Positions 1 through 7,330 of a stretch of DNA of 21,829 bases are shown in pieces. Each line of letters opens with the position of its first letter. Within the stretch, counting starts at the first letter, position 1. The notes beneath the pieces were generated by a model. That model was not told the DNA's origin, made no database searches, and saw only the letters and a program-made list of their open reading frames with translations. This DNA is from Ignatzschineria sp. (lineage in GTDB: Bacteria; Pseudomonadota; Gammaproteobacteria; Cardiobacteriales; Wohlfahrtiimonadaceae), in NCBI GenBank assembly GCA_030151245.1, contig JASLEF010000005.1, forward strand, positions 1 to 21,829. The letters run 5' to 3'. A program made the translations under genes and the position numbers.

Positions 1-163
1 TGATCTATTCTGGTCATTATCACTCCTGGTTATTCTGGGTTTGCCACGCCTCTATAATTTGCTCTAAAGTGTTAATCTCCCGTTGGCTCGGTAAGGAAAG
101 ATCTACTTCAATCCCTAATCTTTCACGATGAAAATCATCAATCACGACATGAGAAAATTCTAT
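1..163 (-). pseudogene. IS3-family transposase remnant (integrase core, rve)
   Basis: Read on the minus strand, codons from about 145 down to 23 give VIDDFHRERLGIEVDLSLPS and then a stretch ending in LEQIIEAW. This is the segment after the first catalytic Asp in IS3-family OrfB integrases (family pattern VIDDFNRE.LGIEVD.SLP...RVI..L..IIEWRGKP). A TGA stop lies at 22-20. Just beyond it, bases 21-1 on the minus strand still resemble the codons for the second catalytic motif DNGPEYI, but with a lost base and substitutions. An in-frame TAA at about 166-164 ends the open stretch on the other side. The gene is therefore broken by frame changes and stops and cannot make a transposase. The window edge cuts it, so further remnants may lie to the left. 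The IS3-family assignment is confident; the subgroup is not. Confidence 0.7.
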
Positions 164-626
164 TTAAGGAGTGTCTTTTTTTATGAGGGATTACCAAACG
201 CTTCGTTAAATAAGTAGCGCTCAATTTCTCATGGCAATGTAATCGTTATATCTATTTTGATAAATGGTATTAACTTTATTTTTAGATGAATATTTTATAA
301 CAGAACTTTCTCTTAACACTGTCAATAGTGCAGCTAATTCCTATACATAAAATATAAATTATCTGGTTGTATATGTTTATGTTTTTATACGGTTGTAAGT
401 ATCAAGTGATTTTATTGTTTTGAAATTTATAATAATATTTTGTTATTTATTAACTTTACAATTTTTTAATTGTTAATTTATTTTTATTTTCTACCATATT
501 CCCCTCAAATAGATAGATAGTTGATCTGTGTCATATCATATTGATATCTTATAGAATAATTTTATTTTTTGGCATATATTTGCCGCTGAGTTTAAATAAA
601 TAATATTAATTAATAGGAATATACCT
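164..626. other. AT-rich non-coding leader upstream of the T6SS operon
   Basis: This stretch of about 460 bp has no credible ORF and is even richer in A+T than the genes around it. It lies between an IS remnant and the first T6SS gene, so the main operon promoter is expected here. Visible small structures are ACAATT-TTTT-AATTGT (458-473), a short inverted repeat, and a GATA-type tetranucleotide run at about 508-520. Such a long A/T-rich tract is the kind of DNA that H-NS-type silencers bind, but that is inference. I see no convincing sigma-70 -35/-10 pair and no RNA gene. Confidence 0.55.
570..584 (+). promoter_or_regulatory. Possible sigma-54-like (-24/-12) element with non-standard spacing
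   Basis: The sequence TGGCATATATTTGCC resembles the sigma-54 consensus TGGCACG-N4-TTGCW. The GG (571-572) and GC (582-583) doublets are separated by 9 bases, where sigma-54 promoters almost always have 10. A start site about 12 bases further on would give a short leader of roughly 30 bases before the clpV start at 627, so the position is sensible. The one-base spacing fault means the element may be inactive or coincidental. It gains interest because the second gene is a degenerate relative of sigma-54 activators. Confidence 0.25.
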
Positions 627-3233
627 TTGATACGTGTCGATTTATCCATTATTCTCAATAAATTAGGAGACATCCATAAAGTTGCGCTAGAGCAAGCATC
701 TACTTTATGTATTGAAAGAGGAAATAATGAAGTGGGAGTATTGCACCTCTTGTATGCGCTTTTAGACTCTCCTCTAAATGATTGTCGAGTCCTGATGGAA
801 GATCTAGGTTTTGATATTGAAGATCTTCAATTTAAAATTGCGAAACATATTGCTCCAGCAGAGATTGAGATAGATGTTTATCCCACATTTTCGCCACTAT
901 TAATCAATGCGCTTCAAGATGCATGGTTGCTATCAACTACCGAGCTAGCACAGTCACAATTGAGATCTGGTGCATTTCTCTTGGCGATTTTAATGCAAAT
1001 AGAGCGTTATCTACCTATGGAGTTTAAAGCTTTGTTTTCAAAGATTAATAGGGAGAGTTTTCGTCAGAATTTTACTTCTTTATTAGCGAATAGTGCAGAA
1101 AACAATGATATTGCTTCGCTTCGTAAACAGAGTGAATCTTCACTGCTAGCGCCTGAATCTAACTTGCATAAATATACGATTGATCTTACTCATCAAGCCA
1201 AAAATGGAGAGTTAGATCCTGTTTTCGCCAGAGATGAAGAGATCTATTTAATGATCGATATTTTATCTCGAAGAAGAAAAAATAATCCAATTGTTGTCGG
1301 TGATGCGGGTGTTGGTAAAAGTGCGTTAATTGAAGGATTGGCACAAAAAATTGCCAGTGATAACGTGCCAGAGTCATTGCTAGGTGTGCGTCTATTAATG
1401 CTTGATTTAGGCTTGCTTCAAGCAGGAGCCTCTATTAAAGGGGAATTTGAGAAGAGATTAAAAGGAATTATTGATGAAGTTAAAGCTTCTGAAGAACCTA
1501 TTATTTTATTTATTGATGAGGCACATACTCTAATAGGAGCGGGGAATAATGAAGGCGGGACTGATGCGGCTAATTTATTAAAACCAGCATTAGCACGTGG
1601 TGAGTTAAGAACTATTGGAGCGACTACCTGGCGAGAGTATAAAAAATATTTCGAAAAAGATCCAGCGCTCTCTAGACGTTTCCAGTTGGTCATGGTGGAT
1701 GAACCTTCAGTCGTTGACACCATCGATATTATGAGAGGTTTACGAACAACCTATGAAAAATCTCATAATGTCATTATTACAGATAAAGCGTTAAAGGCGG
1801 CAGCGGCATTATCAGATCGATATTTAACCGGCCGGCAGTTGCCAGATAAGGCGATTGATATTTTAGATACTGCTTGCGCAAGAGTTGCTATTAACTTTAA
1901 TGTTCCCCCTTTAGCTTTGACGCAATTAAAAAATAAATTGTACCAATTAGAGCTTGAGAAAACATTGGTCTCACGAGAGATGCTCTTTGGGGATAAAGAG
2001 CAGCAATCTCGCTATGATGAATTGTTACAAGAAGAGATCCTCATTATTGCTGAGATAGATGTCTTAGAAGAATCTTGGGAGACACAAAAAGCATTAGTTA
2101 ACACCTTGATTGGTTTAAGAGAAAAGATCCTCAATTTAGAAGCAGAAGATAGTGAGGAGAAAGAAGAAGTTGCTACGCTTTTAGAGTCTAAAATTGCACA
2201 ATTTAATGCATTGAATACAGCAGACGTTTTGGTTCATTCAGCAGTTGATGAGAAGCAAATCTCAGCAGTCATTTCTGATTGGACAGGCATTCCTATTAAT
2301 AAAATGAATGCTGATGATTTAGTAAAAATGACAGAGCTACCTTCCTATTTAGAAGAGGGAATTAAAGGACAATCTCTGGGGATTCATAAAATTCATCAAA
2401 GATTGTTAACGACAAGAGCTGATTTACATAAGCAAGGCCGTCCACAGGGAGCATTTCTTCTAGTGGGACCAAGTGGTGTTGGTAAGACGGAGACAGCGTT
2501 ACAAATTGCCGATCTTCTCTATGGAGGAAAGCAGTTTTTAACAACCATTAATATGTCTGAATACCAAGAAAAACACACAATTTCTCGTTTGATTGGCTCC
2601 CCACCAGGGTATGTTGGTTATGGAGAGGGCGGCATATTAACGGAAGCGATACGACAAAAACCGTATTCAATTGTATTACTTGATGAAGTTGAAAAAGGTC
2701 ATCCTGAGGTGCTTAATATCTTTTATCAAGCTTTTGATAAAGGAGAGATTCTTGATGGTGAAGGGCGACGGATTGATTGTCAGAATATTCTCTTTTTTAT
2801 GACCTCTAACTTAGGTTATAAAACCATTGTTGAACATCATGAAGATTCTAAAAAATTACATGACCATTTATATCAAGAACTTGTGACATTTTTCCAGCCG
2901 GCACTATTAGCTCGTATGGAAATCGTCCCTTATTTGCCACTTTCAAATCCTGTTATGAGAGAAATCGTGGTTTATAAACTAAATCAGCTGAAAGAATCTC
3001 TTATGACACGGTATGGTGCGAAAGTAGAGTTATCTGATCTATTGGTGACGACAATCTTAGAGAAAATTACACGTGCTGAAAATGGCGCTAGAATGATAGA
3101 AGCGATTATCGAAGGTGAGCTTCTTCCTTCTTTATCACTGCAAATATTACAGAGAATCTCTAGGTCTGAAGATATCTCTAATATTTCGTTAAGTGTAGAA
3201 GATGATGGTTTGTTCATGAGTAAGGTGCATTAA
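627..3233 (+). CDS. tssH: TssH/ClpV, T6SS sheath-disassembly AAA+ ATPase
   Basis: ClpV is a hexameric Hsp100/ClpB-type unfoldase that pulls on TssC and recycles the contracted TssB-TssC sheath in the cytoplasm. The 868-residue protein has a Clp N-domain (about 1-150), a first AAA+ module with Walker A GDAGVGKS (225-232) and Walker B IILFIDE (292-298), a middle coiled-coil insert (about 420-560), and a second AAA+ module with Walker A GPSGVGKT (614-621) and Walker B IVLLDEV (682-688). Length is normal for ClpV (about 850-900). The start is TTG at 627: it gives the family-typical opening MIRVDL, and a TAGGAA ribosome site lies just upstream. It is the first gene of the cluster, four bases before the regulator gene. 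The clpV-regulator pair also occurs in Vibrio T6SS loci, but there it lies after tssL. Confidence 0.96.
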   Translation: MIRVDLSIILNKLGDIHKVALEQASTLCIERGNNEVGVLHLLYALLDSPLNDCRVLMEDLGFDIEDLQFKIAKHIAPAEIEIDVYPTFSPLLINALQDAWLLSTTELAQSQLRSGAFLLAILMQIERYLPMEFKALFSKINRESFRQNFTSLLANSAENNDIASLRKQSESSLLAPESNLHKYTIDLTHQAKNGELDPVFARDEEIYLMIDILSRRRKNNPIVVGDAGVGKSALIEGLAQKIASDNVPESLLGVRLLMLDLGLLQAGASIKGEFEKRLKGIIDEVKASEEPIILFIDEAHTLIGAGNNEGGTDAANLLKPALARGELRTIGATTWREYKKYFEKDPALSRRFQLVMVDEPSVVDTIDIMRGLRTTYEKSHNVIITDKALKAAAALSDRYLTGRQLPDKAIDILDTACARVAINFNVPPLALTQLKNKLYQLELEKTLVSREMLFGDKEQQSRYDELLQEEILIIAEIDVLEESWETQKALVNTLIGLREKILNLEAEDSEEKEEVATLLESKIAQFNALNTADVLVHSAVDEKQISAVISDWTGIPINKMNADDLVKMTELPSYLEEGIKGQSLGIHKIHQRLLTTRADLHKQGRPQGAFLLVGPSGVGKTETALQIADLLYGGKQFLTTINMSEYQEKHTISRLIGSPPGYVGYGEGGILTEAIRQKPYSIVLLDEVEKGHPEVLNIFYQAFDKGEILDGEGRRIDCQNILFFMTSNLGYKTIVEHHEDSKKLHDHLYQELVTFFQPALLARMEIVPYLPLSNPVMREIVVYKLNQLKESLMTRYGAKVELSDLLVTTILEKITRAENGARMIEAIIEGELLPSLSLQILQRISRSEDISNISLSVEDDGLFMSKVH

Positions 3234-3237
3234 TATC

Positions 3238-4758
3238 ATGAAAACTATTGAAAGTCTTACATATCAAAAAATCTTAGCACTTTTAGGTATCAAATATAGA
3301 AATGATGCGATTGAATTTATGGTGCATTGTATTGCAGAGATATTTGACTTTCAATCCACGTTTTTTCTGCCAATAACTTCTGATAATCGATATTTAAGTT
3401 ATGTAGCGCAGGATCGTTCTGAGTTTTTTAATGAAATTGTTTTTGCTTTAGGGAATTTTAAGCATCCTTTTTCTCAGGTGGTATATGAGAAAGAGGTTCA
3501 GGAGATAGAAGCACAAGATCTGTGGGGATGGCAGTATCAATCAGAGAAATTTAACCAGCTCATTACTATAGAAAACTTGGAGAATGGGCTTGTCATCATA
3601 CCGCTTTATTGTGGCGATGAAGATCTCCATGGTTGCTTAGTTATAAGCTTGATTGATTATCGTAAACAACCTTTCAATGAAGAGCCATTTCAATATTTTT
3701 TAAAAATTGCGGCACAACATTTGAAAAATATTGAGGATTTGCGTTTTAAAGAGGATGAAGAAATTTATCTTACAAGATCTATTGCTAAGTCTGAGAGAAC
3801 GTATCTAGATTACCTTAAAAAGCTTCAACTTCAAGAATCTATTGTGGCTTATACACCTGTGATGAAGTCTATTGTCAGTAAAATGGCGCAAATTATAGAT
3901 AGTAATGTGTCCGTTCTCTTCTCTGGGGCTACAGGAACAGGGAAGACCTATTTAGCACAAATCTTAAAGAGCCATTCTCAACGAAGTAGAAGGGCTTTCA
4001 TTATTGTTGATTGTGAAGAGAATCAAACGTTAGCAGAAGAAGATTTTTTTGGGAAAGGGGGATTTTTAGCGAGATCTAAAAATGGCACATTGTTATTAGA
4101 AAACATCACCTTTCTATCAAAAAAATTGCAGCAAAAATTGGTGTCTGTTTTTTTAAAAGGCAGTTATTTAGAGATTGAGACAGGACGCCGATACAAATAT
4201 AACGCTCGAGTGTTATCAACGACAAAAGAGTCACCATCAGACCTCATAAAAAGAAAGCTTTTACGGCCTGATTTTTTTACCCAAGTGAGCCAGATTATCT
4301 TTTCATTACCTGATTTAAAAGAACGAAAAAGTGATTTTAAGTCTTTTGTCGATCTGTTTATATCGCAATTTAATGCTAGGAAAGAGAAGGGGAAAAATGT
4401 GATCGGCTATAACAATCAGTTTTTAAAAGAGATCCTTCATCTGGATTGGGCTGAGAATTTACATACTTTTCAAACCTATATGGAAGAGAGAATAAGTGAT
4501 GCAACGGATGGCGTATTAAGAGGGCATGTAGGTCTAGGGCAATCTGAAATAATTCAAAGAAAACTGCTGATAGAAAACTTTGTAAAAGACATATTAGATA
4601 ATAAATATTTTTTATTAAATGAAGTTTTAACCGAAGTTGAGCGTTTAGTTTTAAAAAGAGAACTTGAAAATAATGGGGGGAAACGACAATTAGTGGCTGA
4701 TAAATTAAATTTACCCCTAAGAACATTAGCTTACAAATGTCAAAAACATGGTCTTTAA
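3238..4758 (+). CDS. Degenerate VasH-type (sigma-54 activator-like) regulator
   Basis: This occupies the VasH position after clpV. The 506-residue protein has an N-terminal GAF-like sensor region (about 20-180), an AAA+ region and a C-terminal Fis-type helix-turn-helix (about 480-506, containing LNLPLRTLAYKCQKHGL). Walker A is intact (GATGTGKT, 230-237). The AAA+ part is damaged in two ways. Between the conserved FFG (270-272) and GTLLLENI (283-290) only about ten residues remain, where canonical activators carry about 22 including GAFTGA, the loop that contacts sigma-54. Walker B reads LLLEN instead of LFLDE, losing the Asp-Glu pair for Mg-ATP hydrolysis. Fold and DNA binding are probably kept, but canonical sigma-54 activation is unlikely. 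It may act with sigma-70, as TyrR does, as a repressor, or as a partner of another activator. The reading frame is intact, which argues against simple decay. tssB follows 20 bases later. Confidence 0.85.
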   Translation: MKTIESLTYQKILALLGIKYRNDAIEFMVHCIAEIFDFQSTFFLPITSDNRYLSYVAQDRSEFFNEIVFALGNFKHPFSQVVYEKEVQEIEAQDLWGWQYQSEKFNQLITIENLENGLVIIPLYCGDEDLHGCLVISLIDYRKQPFNEEPFQYFLKIAAQHLKNIEDLRFKEDEEIYLTRSIAKSERTYLDYLKKLQLQESIVAYTPVMKSIVSKMAQIIDSNVSVLFSGATGTGKTYLAQILKSHSQRSRRAFIIVDCEENQTLAEEDFFGKGGFLARSKNGTLLLENITFLSKKLQQKLVSVFLKGSYLEIETGRRYKYNARVLSTTKESPSDLIKRKLLRPDFFTQVSQIIFSLPDLKERKSDFKSFVDLFISQFNARKEKGKNVIGYNNQFLKEILHLDWAENLHTFQTYMEERISDATDGVLRGHVGLGQSEIIQRKLLIENFVKDILDNKYFLLNEVLTEVERLVLKRELENNGGKRQLVADKLNLPLRTLAYKCQKHGL

Positions 4759-4778
4759 TTCTTAAATAGGAGAAAAAA

Positions 4779-5285
4779 ATGAGTAGTAATAAAACCGGTT
4801 CAGTTGCACCAAAAGAAAGAATCAATATTAAATTTGTGCCCTCAGATAGTGGTGTTACTGAAGAGGTGGAATTACCTTTAAAACTACTTGTCGTGGGGGA
4901 TTTTAAAGGGATTGATGAAGAAGATTCTATCGAAGAGCGTCAAACGGTATCTGTCAATAAAAACAATTTTGAGTCTGTTTTGAAAGAGAGCAATTTAACG
5001 ATTGAAACGACCGTGAAAAATCGTCTTGTTGAAGATGAAAATCAAGAGATTCCTGTGAGTTTAAGTATTAACTCTATGCAAGATTTCTCTCCTGATGCTG
5101 TAGCCCGTCAGGTTCCAGAATTAAAAAAATTAGTGGAGCTAAGGGAAGCATTGGTTGCGCTTAAAGGCCCGCTAGGTAACATTCCTGCATTTAGAAATAA
5201 ACTTCAAGAGTTATTAGCAAATGATGAAGCGCGTGCAAAATTATTGGATGAGCTTGACATCATTACTGACAAAGAAAACGACTAA
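4779..5285 (+). CDS. tssB: TssB (VipA), small T6SS sheath subunit
   Basis: TssB forms heterodimers with TssC that polymerise into the contractile tail sheath in the cytoplasm. The 168-residue protein is of normal family length and carries the typical opening (PKERINIKFVP, then VELPLKLLVVGDFKG at about 32-46) and the C-terminal region with SPDAVARQVPELKKLVELRE (about 105-124), followed by the helix that packs against TssC. A strong AGGAG ribosome site precedes the ATG. tssC starts 19 bases after the stop, as expected for a stoichiometric pair. No unusual residues are evident. Confidence 0.96.
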   Translation: MSSNKTGSVAPKERINIKFVPSDSGVTEEVELPLKLLVVGDFKGIDEEDSIEERQTVSVNKNNFESVLKESNLTIETTVKNRLVEDENQEIPVSLSINSMQDFSPDAVARQVPELKKLVELREALVALKGPLGNIPAFRNKLQELLANDEARAKLLDELDIITDKEND

Positions 5286-5304
5286 AATAGACAAAGGGGA
5301 CATA

Positions 5305-6789
5305 ATGAGTACAGAATTACAAAAGAAAGCCTCCGCACAGGAAGGGCATAGCCAAGGTTTACTAGATGAGATCTTAGCGCAAACTAGAATGAAGCCAACG
5401 GATGATGGTTATGATGTTGCGAAGAAAGGGGTCACGGCTTTTATCGAAAATATCTTAGCGAATGATAGTGCTGAAGATCCTATTAATAAAACACTCGTCG
5501 ATAGAATGCTCGTTGAACTTGATCAGAAAATTGGGGCGCAAATGGATGAAGTGCTTCATTCTCAAGAGTTTAAAGAGATGGAGGCTTCATGGCGTAATCT
5601 TAAATTCTTAGTGGATAATACTGACTTTAGAGAAAATATTAAGGTGGAAATCTTAAATGTTAAAAAAGATGAATTATTAGAAGACTTTGAATTTGCACCT
5701 GAAATTACTCAATCAGGTCTTTATAAGCATGTTTACTCCAGTGAATATGCTCAATTTGGTGGGGAACCTATTGGTCTTGTTGTGGGGAATTATAGCTTTA
5801 CGCCTGCAGCACCGGATATGAAGCTTTTACAGTTTGTTTCATCTGTAGGAGCAATGGCTCACGCACCCTTTATATCATCCGTCAGTCATGAATTTTTTGG
5901 AGTAGGCAGCTATCAGGATTTACCTAACTTAAAAGATATTAAGTCGATTTTTGAGGGTGCAAGATATACAAGATGGCGTTCATTGAGGGAGTCAGAAGAT
6001 TCTAGATATTTAGGATTAACAACTGCTCGATTTTTATTAAGAACTCCTTACGATCCTTTGGAAAACCCCGTAAAAAGCTTTGCTTATAAAGAAGATGTGA
6101 CAAAATCTCATGAAGAGTATTTATGGGGAAATACTGCATTTGCTTTAGCTACTCGCTTCACTGAGAGTTTTGCGAATTATCGTTGGTGTCCTAATATTAT
6201 CGGACCACAAAGTGGTGGTGCTGTTGAGAATTTACCAGTTCATCTATATGAGTCCCTTGGGCAAATTGAAGCAAAGATCCCTACAGAAATTTTAATCACG
6301 GATAGACGTGAATATGAATTAGCTGAGGAAGGTTTTATTAGCCTGACGATGCGTAAAGGTAGTGATAATGCGGCATTCTTCTCAGCAAACTCTGTTCAAA
6401 AACCAAAACGCTACCCAAATACTAAAGAAGGTAAAGAAGCAGAAACTAACTATAAGTTAGGTACGCAATTACCTTACATGATGATTATTAATAGATTAGC
6501 TCATTATATTAAAGTTCTACAACGTGAGCAGATAGGTGCTTGGAAAGAACGTCAAGATCTCGAAAGAGAGTTAAATGAGTGGATTAGGCAATATATTGCA
6601 GATCAGGAGAATCCGCCAGCAGGCGTTCGTAGTAGTCGACCTTTGAGAGCCGCTAAAATTAGCGTTCACGATGTTGAAGGCGAACCTGGTTGGTATCGTG
6701 TTTCTATGGCGGTTAGACCGCACTTTAAATATATGGGCGCAAGCTTTGAATTATCATTAGTCGGTCGTTTAGATAAAGAAGATCAATAG
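5305..6789 (+). CDS. tssC: TssC (VipB), large T6SS sheath subunit
   Basis: TssC is the main sheath protein, intertwined with TssB. The ATG at 5305 is chosen over an upstream in-frame ATG at 5221 because it is preceded by AAAGGGG, gives the family opening MSTELQ, and avoids a 65 bp overlap with tssB. The product is 494 residues, typical for TssC. Residues 18-29 (GLLDEILAQTRM) match the N-terminal helix that in Vibrio VipB is exposed on contraction and recognised by the ClpV N-domain. The conserved region RYTRWRSLRESEDSRYLGL, followed by RFLLRTPY, lies in the first half. A strong hairpin follows the stop and may set sheath mRNA levels relative to the baseplate genes. Confidence 0.97.
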   Translation: MSTELQKKASAQEGHSQGLLDEILAQTRMKPTDDGYDVAKKGVTAFIENILANDSAEDPINKTLVDRMLVELDQKIGAQMDEVLHSQEFKEMEASWRNLKFLVDNTDFRENIKVEILNVKKDELLEDFEFAPEITQSGLYKHVYSSEYAQFGGEPIGLVVGNYSFTPAAPDMKLLQFVSSVGAMAHAPFISSVSHEFFGVGSYQDLPNLKDIKSIFEGARYTRWRSLRESEDSRYLGLTTARFLLRTPYDPLENPVKSFAYKEDVTKSHEEYLWGNTAFALATRFTESFANYRWCPNIIGPQSGGAVENLPVHLYESLGQIEAKIPTEILITDRREYELAEEGFISLTMRKGSDNAAFFSANSVQKPKRYPNTKEGKEAETNYKLGTQLPYMMIINRLAHYIKVLQREQIGAWKERQDLERELNEWIRQYIADQENPPAGVRSSRPLRAAKISVHDVEGEPGWYRVSMAVRPHFKYMGASFELSLVGRLDKEDQ

Positions 6790-6812
6790 CTTACATTTTA
6801 TGGAGTTGTTGT

Positions 6813-6842
6813 AGAAGTGTTAGCTTGATTGCTAACACTTCT
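6813..6842 (+). terminator. 12 bp perfect stem-loop between tssC and tssE
   Basis: AGAAGTGTTAGC (6813-6824) pairs perfectly with GCTAACACTTCT (6831-6842) across a 6-base loop TTGATT (6825-6830). The downstream flank is TCTTGTTTATCC, only moderately T-rich, so a partial (leaky) intrinsic terminator or an mRNA 3'-end stabiliser fits better than a full stop. The tssE start lies 27 bases downstream and has its own GGGAGGGG ribosome site. In many T6SS clusters hcp sits at this point. Here the 80-base gap is too short for any such gene. Confidence 0.6.
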
Positions 6843-6869
6843 TCTTGTTTATCCAAATAGGGAGGGGTT

Positions 6870-7316
6870 ATGAGTCAAATTATTAAAAAAAGTACTGCGT
6901 CACACTCTTTCTTTGAAAGATTATGTAGCGCAGAAGCGAAAAAAAGAAGCCGTCATACAGAGGATGATATTAAACAGACAATTATGTCTATTAAAAACAA
7001 CTTAAATAAGATATTAAATGCAAGGCAAGGTCATGCATTAAGCGCACCTCACCTTGGATTACTTGACTTAAATGATGCTGCGAATACAGATTCTGATGTG
7101 TTTTCGGGGATTCAAAAAGAAGTCGAAGTAACAATCTTAACTTTTGAGCCGAGAATTATTGCAGCAGATATTAACCTTACCTCTGATCCTAATAACCCTA
7201 TTAATTTAAAAATAAATGTTATTGCGGACATCCTCGTTCCCTCGAATCAAAAAAACTATAGCGGGGTTGTAATTGATATTACCTACAATAGTGATAAACG
7301 CTATCAAATTGAATAA
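6870..7316 (+). CDS. tssE: TssE, gp25-like T6SS baseplate protein
   Basis: TssE is the homologue of phage T4 gp25, a baseplate wedge protein that nucleates the sheath. The 148-residue product shows the family pattern: an N-terminal SFFERLC segment (about 14-20), a helix with SIKNNLNKILNARQGHAL (about 46-63), PHLGLLDL, and a C-terminal part with VEVTILTFEPRI (about 88-99), which contains the conserved Glu-Pro-Arg of gp25-like proteins. A strong ribosome site GGGAGGGG precedes the ATG. Fourteen bases separate it from tssF. Confidence 0.94.
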   Translation: MSQIIKKSTASHSFFERLCSAEAKKRSRHTEDDIKQTIMSIKNNLNKILNARQGHALSAPHLGLLDLNDAANTDSDVFSGIQKEVEVTILTFEPRIIAADINLTSDPNNPINLKINVIADILVPSNQKNYSGVVIDITYNSDKRYQIE

Positions 7317-7330
7317 TAAGGGAATAAATC

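Noticed and set aside
521..560. Sigma-70 promoter upstream of clpV (TTGATC/TTGATA with TATCTT or TAGAAT)
   Set aside because: No pair has both good boxes and 16-18 base spacing. In DNA this AT-rich such hexamers are common by chance.
4376..4825. 149-codon minus-strand ORF
   Set aside because: It is a shadow of the 3' end of the regulator gene and the tssB start. It has no ribosome site and no recognisable protein features.
5221..5304. Longer in-frame start for tssC at 5221
   Set aside because: It would overlap tssB by 65 bases and add 28 residues not seen in TssC proteins. The ATG at 5305 has a good AAAGGGG ribosome site and the family opening MSTELQ.
6790..6869. Possible hcp or small gene between tssC and tssE
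   Set aside because: The gap is 80 bases, is mostly occupied by the hairpin, and cannot hold Hcp (about 160-170 codons).
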